Source of the DNA: Rhinopomastus cyanomelas
Lineage: Eukaryota; Chordata; Aves; Bucerotiformes; Rhinopomastidae
Assembly: GCA_013400115.1 (NCBI GenBank)
Contig: VXBP01002460.1
Coordinates: forward strand, 1 to 64,000
DNA: 64,000 nt
Reading direction: 5' to 3'
This document shows, one piece after another, positions 57,301 to 64,000 of this stretch. The position numbers and the translations under genes are program-made. The notes beneath the pieces were generated by a model, which saw nothing but the letters and a program-made list of their open reading frames with translations, was not told the DNA's origin and did not search any database. Positions within the stretch are counted from its first letter, which is position 1. Every line of letters starts with the position of its first letter.

Positions 57301-59248
57301 TCTGATCCTTTTTCCAAAGGTTTAGCCTTCCAAGGTGTGGTGGGTTGACCCCAGGCTGTAACTAAACTCACTTCCCTGCAGTATGATCTGGAGGTCAAAA
57401 TTGAGTTAAAAACCTCCTGCGTTGCAATTAAGACAGTACAACAATTGAAGAGAAAAATGGAAAGCGGTGCAAACGCAGTCAGTCACTGCCAGCAGTGCTG
57501 CAGCACTGGCTGCTTGGGGAAAACTCCCCAGTTTTATTGCCAAGTGCAATGTTCCATGGTGTGGAATTTCGCTTTGGCCAGTTCCAGCTGTTCTGCCCGA
57601 CCTCTTGCAAACACCAGCCTATATAATGCCAGAGTGAGATACAGGGAAGGCTGTGGTGCTGTGCAAGCACTCCTTAGCAACAGCCAAAATACTGGTGTGT
57701 TACCAGCACAGCAGCACAGGGACTGCTGTGAAGAAAAGTGACTCCATCCCATCCAGATCCAGTACACTAGAGCAGAGGGCATTCTCAACGTGTGTTTCAT
57801 GAGACAACTGACTTGAATTCTGTTTTCTTCCTACCTCTTCAAAAGTAACCCTTGAAAATGCTCTTTTTGCTATTTGAACCAAAACATATGCAGGGAAGAA
57901 CTACTTTTATAACTCGTATGAAGTTCATGGATCTCCAGGTAACTAAGAGGAACATGTATTGTCTCGTTTCAGGGAGTTGTTTCATTTATTTTCCCATGCA
58001 CTGTCAGGTTGATTTAGTAATAGTCTTCTACAACTGAACTAGAAAGAACACTGCTCAAAATGCACATTTTTGTTGTTTGCAGAATTGCTTTGGAATTTCT
58101 TGATTCAACAGCTTTTAGCAAAGACTCACGTTACTTGAAAGGAGAACCAGTAGTGAAGAAACGCCACCTGGAAATGCTGGGGTACCGGGTGGTTCAGGTG
58201 AGCCGTCAGCACTGGTTTGTGCCCTTTCCAATTTGTATCAGTAGTGCAGAGGGATATAGTTTCCTTACCACAGAGTCCAAAATAGTTTTAATAGGTAAAG
58301 CACCTACTGGGAAAGAGCAATTTTTGTATTTAGGAGGGAAATTCCAAGCTGTTCTCCAGATGGTGTAAGGACTACATGGAACTTGTTGCAGGCAAACTAG
58401 CAATGTCAACATAGCCTCAGTAAAGGAGAAAAAGTGAAACAAGAGCTTCTGTTCAGATTCCTGTGCTAGAAATGCAGATTTCTACCCTGGGATAATATTG
58501 AGCATACCCTCCCCGAATGCCAGTTACAGCAGCGGCAAGACAGGATAAGGATGCAGTCTGTCTTCTGCAGCGATAGTGCTCTGACAGAGAAGACTAGTTG
58601 CCAGAGAGAATTCATAGCCACCACCATAGAAATATCCAGCAATGGAGACTCAGGAATGCAGACTGTCTTTATACATAATTACTCATCTATTCTAATTTTA
58701 GCTAGAATCTTCCTTCAAAGTTGTTTGGTGGTTGCTTGTTTAACCAGATCCTTGTCCTTTCCCACACTGCCCTGACAGTAAGAGTTATCCTGCTGATACA
58801 CCATTCCAATCTCATGCATGAACCTTACAAATGGTAGTAGTCAGGAATTTTTCTCTCGATTTGGTGTTCAAAAGGTGTGAGATGGTGTGATAGGGTTGTC
58901 ACAGCCTGTATTGCCTGAGCATCTGCTTTACATCTCTGCAACTGCGCTGCTGTTTGGAAGTAAATTGTACTTACATGAAGAAGAATCTTATGTTGAGAAA
59001 TGACTGTTTTCTCTATTAGAATAAGCTTAGCTTTGAGGTCATATGTAATAAAGGATCTTCAGCTGGAGAACAGCAGGTGTCAAGAGAGCTTTTTCTTTGC
59101 TGCAAGCGGGTGTGTGGCTTATTCCAGTGTTAACACTCTGTATGATTCTGTTTTACAGATTCCTCTGTTTGAGTGGAATTCTATGGTTCTGTCAACAAAA
59201 GCTGAACAGCTAGATTATCTGAGAACTCTTCTGTACGGAACACAGTGA
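45023..59248 (+). CDS. FASTKD1: FASTKD1, FAST kinase domain-containing protein 1, whole coding span of 14 exons
   Basis: Mitochondrial RNA-binding protein of the FASTK family; in mammals it affects the level of ND3 mRNA. Exons: 45023-45357, 45713-45781, 46128-46253, 47402-47800, 48917-49027, 50961-51092, 52010-52496, 53731-53845, 54485-54613, 55638-55769, 56669-56782, 57046-57187, 58083-58197, 59159-59248. All junction phases agree; the total is 2496 nt, or 831 residues plus stop (human about 847). The N-terminus MLCLRQINFFTLRRYQARAL is rich in Arg and hydrophobics with no acidic residue, as expected for a mitochondrial presequence. The FAST_1 and FAST_2 regions lie at roughly residues 530-700. 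The RAP domain is at about 765-822, with ALEFLDS and HLEMLGYRVVQIPLFEWNSM. The first intron between coding exons uses a GC donor. The start ATG is the first in-frame Met of the exon and matches the MLRLR start region of mammals. Confidence 0.97.
45713..45781 (+). CDS. FASTKD1: FASTKD1 coding exon 2 (69 nt), followed by a GC donor
   Basis: Acceptor TTTTTTCTTAAG. Residues 112-134, LSVEDHDSLAAALVTEAWKR. The exon ends GAAAG|GCAAGT: the donor is GC rather than GT, with an otherwise perfect consensus. No GT donor nearby preserves the frame into the next exon. Confidence 0.94.
46128..46253 (+). CDS. FASTKD1: FASTKD1 coding exon 3
   Basis: Acceptor GATGTCTTCACAG and donor AAG|GTAAGT. Residues 135-176, including LSLPALSKFALCLYKQRRHL and SPVVGKIAHIVD. 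Confidence 0.96.
47402..47800 (+). CDS. FASTKD1: FASTKD1 coding exon 4
   Basis: Acceptor TGAATTTTTTAG and donor GAAAG|GTAAGT. Residues 177-309, ILSVLMTSISDVISQSFRDR through LFSTLGPMAGSKVRE. These are helical repeats typical of the family. Confidence 0.96.
48917..49027 (+). CDS. FASTKD1: FASTKD1 coding exon 5
   Basis: Acceptor TTTTTCTTTAG and donor CAAAAA|GTAATT. Residues 310-346, LLVTAARMAEEFSSYQVLII through NSHLLK. Confidence 0.94.
49228..49338 (-). mobile_element. short CR1 3' end
   Basis: Tail repeats (AATCATAGAATAGAACCATAG) and GGGTTGGAAGGGACCACAAA lead into TCACCCAGACCAAGTCATAG, after which a different CR1 begins. Confidence 0.88.
49339..50078 (-). mobile_element. CR1 LINE fragment, third subfamily, with an N at 49638
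   Basis: The 3' end reads GTTAGAAGAGACCACAGGAT on the plus strand. After the N it continues in the reverse transcriptase: minus-strand words are FTKGKSCLTNLVAFYEQV, LSKAFDTV and GVLQGSVLGP. The sequence between the 3'UTR and the RT core is absent at the N. Confidence 0.9.
50961..51092 (+). CDS. FASTKD1: FASTKD1 coding exon 6
   Basis: Acceptor CCTTGTATTCAG and donor TTAGG|GTAAGT. Residues 347-390, MASVLHKHLDSYHVLQLVQL through KLLAKLKKLLL. Confidence 0.95.
52010..52496 (+). CDS. FASTKD1: FASTKD1 coding exon 7 (largest exon)
   Basis: Acceptor CTTTCTTCCAG and donor GACAAG|GTATTA. Residues 391-553, with AAAVLPQCRLHHLNCIATAL, NLLLEELKYVNGEW and LLDKIASVCVENIDK. A hAT element begins 33 bp after the exon end. 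Confidence 0.96.
52529..53015. mobile_element. nonautonomous hAT (Charlie-like) DNA transposon, 487 bp
   Basis: The ends are inverted repeats: left CGGGGTCCTCAAAC, right GTTTGAGGACCCCTG, a hAT/Charlie-type terminus. The flanks CTATAAGT (52521-52528) and CTGCAAGT (53016-53023) agree at 6 of 8 positions and both differences are transitions, as expected for an aged 8-bp hAT target duplication. The left end seems to have lost one base. The interior has no transposase frame. Internal words GGGGGCCGGTTCACTGTCCC and GGCCTGCGGGCCGGGGTTTG are subterminal features of this group. It sits in FASTKD1 intron 7. Confidence 0.88.
53731..53845 (+). CDS. FASTKD1: FASTKD1 coding exon 8
   Basis: Acceptor TTTTTTTTTTCCAG and donor TTGA|GTAAGT. 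Residues 554-591, IHPFEIYFILFLFSALNYDS through CIHYLTSNL. Confidence 0.95.
54485..54613 (+). CDS. FASTKD1: FASTKD1 coding exon 9
   Basis: Acceptor TTTTTACAG and donor GAAG|GTAGAT. Residues 592-634, CFETCHLVSLGHVLAVAGYF through FLSKLDSELE. Confidence 0.95.
54876..55197 (-). mobile_element. CR1 3' fragment in FASTKD1 intron 9
   Basis: The plus strand reads ATTGGAAGGGACCTCGAAAG then AGTCACACAGGAACACATCC, ending near the CACCCCTCAAATATTT block. It is cut short at its 5' end. Confidence 0.9.
55638..55769 (+). CDS. FASTKD1: FASTKD1 coding exon 10
   Basis: Acceptor TGTTTATCTCAG and donor ACAG|GTAAGG. Residues 635-678, with the highly conserved MKLNRAVCLECPELHIPWFH. Confidence 0.97.
56669..56782 (+). 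CDS. FASTKD1: FASTKD1 coding exon 11
   Basis: Acceptor TTTGTCTCTGTAG and donor ATAG|GTGAGT. Residues 679-716, HRLLAEILGGSQYAGISVLT then PYYYEI. Confidence 0.96.
57046..57187 (+). CDS. FASTKD1: FASTKD1 coding exon 12
   Basis: Acceptor TTTTTTCTCACAG and donor CAGCG|GTCAGT. Residues 717-763, LECILDENKKPLSY through LLPPGAQ. The middle is variable compared with mammals. Confidence 0.95.
57336..57766. mobile_element. degenerate solo LTR of an avian ERVL-type endogenous retrovirus
   Basis: It begins TGTGGTGGGTTGACCCCAGG, the usual start of avian ERVL-class LTRs. It continues with CCCAGTTTTATTGCC, GTTCCATGGTGTGGAAT, the CACCAGCCTAT block and a final part resembling AAGTGACTCCATCCCA, ending near GTACA. 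No internal gag or pol sequence is present and no clear target duplication survives, so it is an old solo LTR in FASTKD1 intron 12. Confidence 0.75.
58083..58197 (+). CDS. FASTKD1: FASTKD1 coding exon 13, RAP domain
   Basis: Acceptor TTGTTGTTTGCAG and donor TTCAG|GTGAGC. Residues 764-802, IALEFLDSTAF and KKRHLEMLGYRVVQ, the core of the RAP domain (a predicted RNA-binding, nuclease-like fold). Confidence 0.97.
59159..59248 (+). CDS. FASTKD1: FASTKD1 coding exon 14, end of RAP domain and stop
   Basis: Acceptor CTGTTTTACAG. Residues 803-831, IPLFEWNSMVLSTKAEQLDY through LLYGTQ, then TGA at 59246-59248. Confidence 0.97.
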   Translation: MPLFEWNSMVLSTKAEQLDYLRTLLYGTQ

Positions 59249-59293
59249 TGTCAGAAAGTCACATGTATGGTTTATACAAACCTTTTATGTATC

Positions 59294-59299
59294 ATTAAA
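59294..59299 (+). terminator. FASTKD1: FASTKD1 poly(A) signal ATTAAA
   Basis: The common variant hexamer lies 46 nt after the stop codon, giving a very short 3'UTR with cleavage near 59315-59325. Confidence 0.75.
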
Positions 59300-59434
59300 G
59301 TTTCTGTAATCCAGGAACAGTTGGTTTCCAAAATCTCCTCATCTCTGAGTCAGCTGGAACAAGGCTTGCCATGGAAGATCAGGTGTCAAGGGATTTAATC
59401 TTCAATTTGATAGGCATTGCAAAAACATCATGAA

Positions 59435-60010
59435 GATCATAGAATCATAGAATCATAGAATGATCATGGCTGGAAACGACCTCCAGGGTCATCGAGTCCA
59501 ACCTTTCTCCTAGGACACCACCACTAGACCATGTCCCTAAGCGCCGCATCTACCTGTTCCTTAAACACCTCCAGGGATGGTGACACCACCACCTCCCTGG
59601 TTAGTCCATTCCAGTATCTAACCACCCTCTCAGTAAAGAATTTCCTTCTAACATTCAGTCTAAACCTCCCCTGATGCAACTTGAGGCCATTTCCCCTCGT
59701 CCTATCATCACTAATTGGAGAGAAGAGACCAACACCAGCCTTGCTACAACCTCCTTTAAGGTAGTTGTAGAGGGCAATAAGGTTGTCTCTGTGTCTTGTC
59801 TTCTCCAGACTAAACAGCCCCAGCTCCCTCAGCCTCTCCTCACAGGGCAGGTCCTCCAGCCCCTTCACCAGCTTGGTTCCCCTTCTCTGGACTCGTTCCA
59901 GCACTTCAATGTCCTTCCTGTACTGTGGTGACCAAAACTGGGCACAGTACTCGAGGTGCGGTCTCACAAGTGCCGAGTGCAGGGGCACAATCACCTTCCT
60001 GCTCCTACTG
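59435..60010 (-). mobile_element. CR1 LINE 3' fragment downstream of FASTKD1
   Basis: Tail repeats ATAGAATC and GATCATGGCTGGAAACGACC, then a 156-codon open frame on the minus strand (59524-59994) with VRPHLEYCAQFWSPQYRKD and LEDLPCEERLRELGLFSLEK. It is the same subfamily as the copy at 15087 and preserves the segment missing there. Confidence 0.93.
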
Positions 60011-62994
60011 GATGTGATAAGGATTCCTAAAAAGTCCCATTATCTTGAAGATGTTCTTTAAGTGTGTGAGTCAGACTTTTTGCCATAAAATTACATTATT
60101 ATCTCCTAAATAAATAGCACAGAGGGTTAGCCAGACATAGAGCTGTACAAATTAAAAACTGGAAATACTCTGGACTGTGAGAGGAGGCGGTGGAACTACT
60201 GGAAACGATGCCTGTCCTCCAGCGTGTGACAGAATGAGCACCAGAGATCAAACAGTAGCCATACTGTGAGAACAAGAAACTGAAATGCAGATTTACTAAG
60301 AATAGGACTGCTATTGCAGCCATTCTGTCTGTGTCTTCCAGAACAGAGGTACTGTGGGTGTCTGTGTCGGGAGCGGGTTGTTGTGCAGTGAGGAACCTCC
60401 AGCTGCTTCTCCTACCCTGTGATGTGGCACCTGAGAAGTATGGCTTGAGCCTGCTGGAACACCTTGACACAAGATAGACTAATTGCAGAGATCTGGCAGT
60501 CACCAATCCCTTGAAACTCCTATTATTCCAGTTAATTGCAACTGGGAAGGGAAACCTGAAAGATGTATACTAAATAAGGCACTTAATAGCAACTGGGTAA
60601 TCAATGACATTTATTATGATGGCATTATGCATTGGACTAGCCCTCGCTAATTGAAGCAGGACAAGATTAGGCAAACCATCTGACCTGCCTGTTCTGTCAA
60701 TTAGGCAGGTACAAGAGCAAAATTTGTCCAAACATTGAAAGCAAGAATCAAGGCCAAGAAGAGCGTTCGGAGAGTGAAAACCCCTTGGTTACTAGTAGTA
60801 AATGCACTGTTACTTTATCTGTCACATTTAAAACCATCTGCCAGTTACTAAGCTTCATGTGATCGCGTGCAGGCAGGGTTTTTGTACGGAGGTGCACGAT
60901 ACTGAGATGTGGAAGGAAAACCTGGAACAGTCAGGAGAATGTTCATTGCAGAGCATCAATGCATTGCAGAGTGGTCATGCTTCTGGAAGTGCCCATTTTC
61001 AGAGGCAGCCATGTTGTGACTACAGCTGCCATCACCTCATGACAGCTGTGCCCATCCCTTTCATACACACAACAGGGCCTTTTCAGCAGCCTCTCTTGCC
61101 TTTTCAGCAGGAGCAACAGACACTATGTTTACCACTTCCTTTGAAACCTGTCAGAGTTAAGCAGATGCATTACTGAACTGACCAGGCTGGCTCACTCTTT
61201 TTACTCTTCAGTAGCAGAAAAAAAAAGTGTTTCTATGGACTGAATACAAATGAGGACACTAATAAAAAGCCAGGTAAAAGCTGGCTGAGCAGAACAGAAC
61301 TCACTGAAGCTGCATGGTGCTTTCCTCCTGAGGCAGCCCTGACTTGTGGGATGACTGAAAAAACTAGTAGAGGGTTGTCTGCTTATGGTAGCACGCAGAC
61401 AAGGGCTTCAGGACATACAAGATGAGTGCTTTGAGAAAATGCCATTGAAGGCACACATAGAATATAGATGATGTGCACACTATATATTAGAGAAAACAGT
61501 AACAAATACACGTACGGACCTCGGAAGGTGGGCTGCAGTCAAAGGGTTCTTGCCTTCGGGTACAGTACAGATGGCCTTCGGGTAGCAAACGTGGAGTGTA
61601 AGAATGGTTGCAGTGGCTGTAGCTGAAATGATCAGTCAAGGAGAGCTCTGTGTGGAGCTGAGCCCTGCCTTTTGAGGCAGTTACTCTGTGCCAAGCCTGG
61701 TATCTTCAAGATACGTATAAATAATGGAAGTTAAAAGTACTCATAACGGGAAGAGGATTAAAGCTTGCTATGAGTGGTGGCAGAAAGGCCACCTAAGAAA
61801 AGCAAAGTGAAAGGGTATTTCAGTGAAATGTGCTGGTTTTGATCCTTTGCGGTCGTTCTTTCTAAATAAAATCACTGTTAGAGCAGATGGGTGAGTGTAA
61901 ACCAGTAATTCAACTGGAGCTAAGATGCTAAGAACAGCTGAAGATTTGGGTACTAAAAGGGAGAACAGAAAAGATGTCCCACCGATATGTTACGTAGGGG
62001 TGTACAGCAACATACTGAAATGAGCTGCGATGGCTGTGCCTTTGCCGTATGTTTAGCCCTGTCTCCTAGGAATGCATTGCAACAGGTCGTCCAACAGCTG
62101 TTGGCTGGGTGCTGTAGGCTTCTTTCTAATTTCCTTGCTCTGTTAGTTGTAATTAGATTTCGATGCATGACATCCCTTAGTTTTACGCCACTGTCTTTAA
62201 TCAATAGAGAAATCCTGAAGAGGCAGTCTGTAAGAATGGTGGGCAAAGGCTGTGCCAAGAAATCTGCTCTGTCAATGATGATAGTGATAGTAGGCTGATC
62301 ACTAAAAGAGACGCCATCCAGTGATACTTTCACAGTTTTTAAAACAGAGTTTAATTGTTGAAAGTTTCAATATCAAAACGCATTGACTCTTTTTTAGATG
62401 GCCTTTTAGAGACCTCTCTGTGGTAGGTATCTGCTGATGATCAGTTCTTCTAGGACATTTTCGTAAATGTTTGTTAATGGTCTCAGATCTCTGAGAAAAA
62501 CACTCGTAAAAGACTTGCTTTCTAAATCAATATAAAGGCATAAAAAAGTGGAAAAACTTTTGTTACCAGAAGCCTAAATATAGCAGGTGAAGCCATAAAG
62601 CTTGTGAACTTTTGTCTGTCCTCACATCTAGCTGCTAGTACAGCTTTGGCTGAGAATGATATGTCTTAGAATGCCACCTTTGTTTTCAATGTGCACTCTG
62701 ATTCCAGGCTACATTATTTTTAGAGGGTCCTAATGAAAATACTTTCAAAATATGGCTGAAGAATCCAGGATTTCCATACATGGCTGAAGGGGGAAATTAC
62801 ACTGTGAGACAACAGCCAGTTAGAATAAAATTAGAATAAAATTACTTGCTACTAATTGCCTTTAATTTAATAATTAATGGGTGTTGGTTGGAAGGTAAGA
62901 TACCAGTATCCTAGATTGTCTGAGTGTAAGGTAGTTTAACTAGCTGTATTAGCAGTTTCACCGAGTCAAACTTGGAGTTCTTTCTGGAATCTTC
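60011..62994. other. intergenic region between FASTKD1 and KLHL41
   Basis: Unique-looking sequence between two convergent genes. No exon, RNA gene or recognisable repeat is visible. Small open frames on both strands have no support. Confidence 0.55.
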
Positions 62995-63000
62995 ATTTAT
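62995..63000 (-). terminator. KLHL41: candidate KLHL41 poly(A) signal AATAAA
   Basis: TTTATT on the plus strand, about 210 nt past the KLHL41 stop on the minus strand. Confidence 0.55.
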
Positions 63001-63208
63001 TCTCATCAATGTTCAAAATTCTTCAGGATTCTAAATAGTGGCAAAACTCAGTTGTTGTCTGGCCAAGTCTCAAGAACCATTCAAATGTTAACAGTCTAAC
63101 TTAGTATGCTGCTACAAACCTCTGTACAACTTAGGGACATTTTCATGCAATAAAAGCAGAAGAGTCTGTTGACGTTCCCTCCCTGTATCACATTTTCCAG
63201 CATTTTGT

Positions 63209-63320
63209 TTACAGTTTCGATAACTTGAAGAGGTTTAAGCGTGTGGCCAAGCAGGAGGCTCCAGTTGCGTATCGGATTTCTTTCAGTATGCCAATCCATT
63301 CCTTCTTCTCATCATCATAT
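63209..63320 (-). CDS. KLHL41: KLHL41 (KBTBD10) terminal coding exon, partial gene
   Basis: Acceptor TTTTTGTTCGATGCAG, then a phase-2 exon of 36 codons and TAA at 63211-63209. The peptide, YDDEKKEWIGILKEIRYATG and the end LNLFKLSKL, is the strongly conserved C-terminus of KLHL41, the sarcomeric kelch-repeat CUL3 adaptor that stabilises nebulin in skeletal muscle. It covers the end of the last kelch blade and the tail. The preceding exons lie beyond the right edge of the window. Its position next to FASTKD1, convergent, matches conserved vertebrate synteny. Confidence 0.93.
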
Positions 63321-64000
63321 CTGCATCGAACAAAAATCAGGTTAGAACACAGCTTCATAAAATGAGTGTGACGCTTCATCACACATAAATGAAGAGGAGG
63401 ACAGTCCCTATGGTGCAAAAGCTGGTAGCAACACGTGCTGAAGTGTCGCCCAAAAAGCTGCTTCTGCCCTCTGTAGCAGAAGAGAACGGTGTTCACTGTG
63501 CGTGCAAGGTTTCCTGGTGCCAACAGTCTGTTGCTGGTCTGTCAAGCTTCCTCCTTCAGTCAGAGTCTTACATACAAAGGTGACTTTTTTTTTCTGGGAA
63601 TCCTTTCTATGCTTCTGCAGTTAAACCTCCTGCATTTATATTAGCAACTTAAAAGTCACAGGAGAAATGTGATGTTTGATCACTCCTGCCATGACAACAA
63701 ATCTAGGAGACAGGGATTCTGCTTCCCTTGGAACTATTACTCATTGACTATTAACACGAGTATATGCAAACCTCTGTGTACACCAGCTTTTCTCCATGAA
63801 ATGTCATGAAATAGAATGCTTTTTGGTGTACTTACAAGGCTGAACCTGCCAAGAGATATGGCAACTTCAAGAGAGAAGAATCTGAAGATTGTGACTCAGA
63901 CTGTTCAAATTATTGGGAGGTGGAAGTAGACATAAATCTCACGCTTATTTGTACCTCACGACAAACATTTCCATCTGTCATCAAACGCTGTACAACCTGT
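63321..64000 (-). other. KLHL41: KLHL41 last intron (part)
   Basis: Sequence upstream of the terminal KLHL41 exon. I looked for the preceding kelch-repeat exon and did not find one, so the rest of the gene should lie outside the window. Confidence 0.6.

Noticed and set aside
59524..59994. 156-codon minus-strand frame as a possible host gene
   Set aside because: It reads as the CR1 reverse transcriptase C-terminal region (LFSLEKTRHRDNLIALYNYL) and ends in the CR1 3'UTR.
1..64000. CRISPR arrays, tRNA, rRNA or bacterial-type operons
   Set aside because: I saw none. All repeats are explained by CR1, hAT, LTR or simple repeats, and the genes are spliced vertebrate genes.

Overview
This window is nuclear DNA from a bird. 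Three things show it: spliced vertebrate genes, at least seventeen CR1 LINE fragments whose 3' ends carry the 8-bp ATTCTATG-type tail, and a decayed avian ERVL-type LTR. By my rough tally CR1 covers about 14-15% of the window. That is dense for a bird and hints at a lineage with a CR1 expansion (woodpecker-like, for example), but the species cannot be fixed from this sequence. Gene order matches the conserved vertebrate block CFAP210 - PPIG - FASTKD1 - KLHL41 (human 2q31), read here in the reverse direction.

Layout. At 54-164 (+) lies a probable terminal coding exon of CFAP210/CCDC173. From 165 to about 10.4 kb is intergenic sequence with one CR1. PPIG runs leftward on the minus strand: twelve coding exons from the ATG at 31896-31898 to the stop at 10542-10544, and a noncoding first exon in a CpG island near 40.0 kb. 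The exons join in one frame to 754 codons plus stop. A second CpG island at about 43.05-43.5 kb is the probable FASTKD1 promoter. FASTKD1 runs rightward in fourteen coding exons from 45023 to 59248, joining to 831 codons plus stop. After a gene-poor gap, the last coding exon of KLHL41 lies on the minus strand at 63209-63320, convergent with FASTKD1.

Function. PPIG is a nuclear SR-cyclophilin linked to splicing and RNA polymerase II. FASTKD1 is a mitochondrial RNA-binding protein of the FASTK family. KLHL41 is a sarcomeric kelch adaptor and CFAP210 an axonemal protein. The four are neighbours by conserved synteny, not a pathway.

Mobile DNA. The CR1 copies include one nested insertion and one with a perfect 94-bp internal duplication. 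A 487-bp nonautonomous hAT element with an imperfect 8-bp target duplication lies 33 bp past a FASTKD1 splice donor. An ERVL-type solo LTR lies in FASTKD1 intron 12. One 273-bp N run and five single Ns mark assembly problems; two of the single Ns sit where CR1 sequence is clearly missing. I found no new biological system. The more notable points are a GC-AG intron in FASTKD1, a 30-nt PPIG microexon with a distant pyrimidine tract, a long second open frame through the PPIG RS exon, and the hAT insertion.
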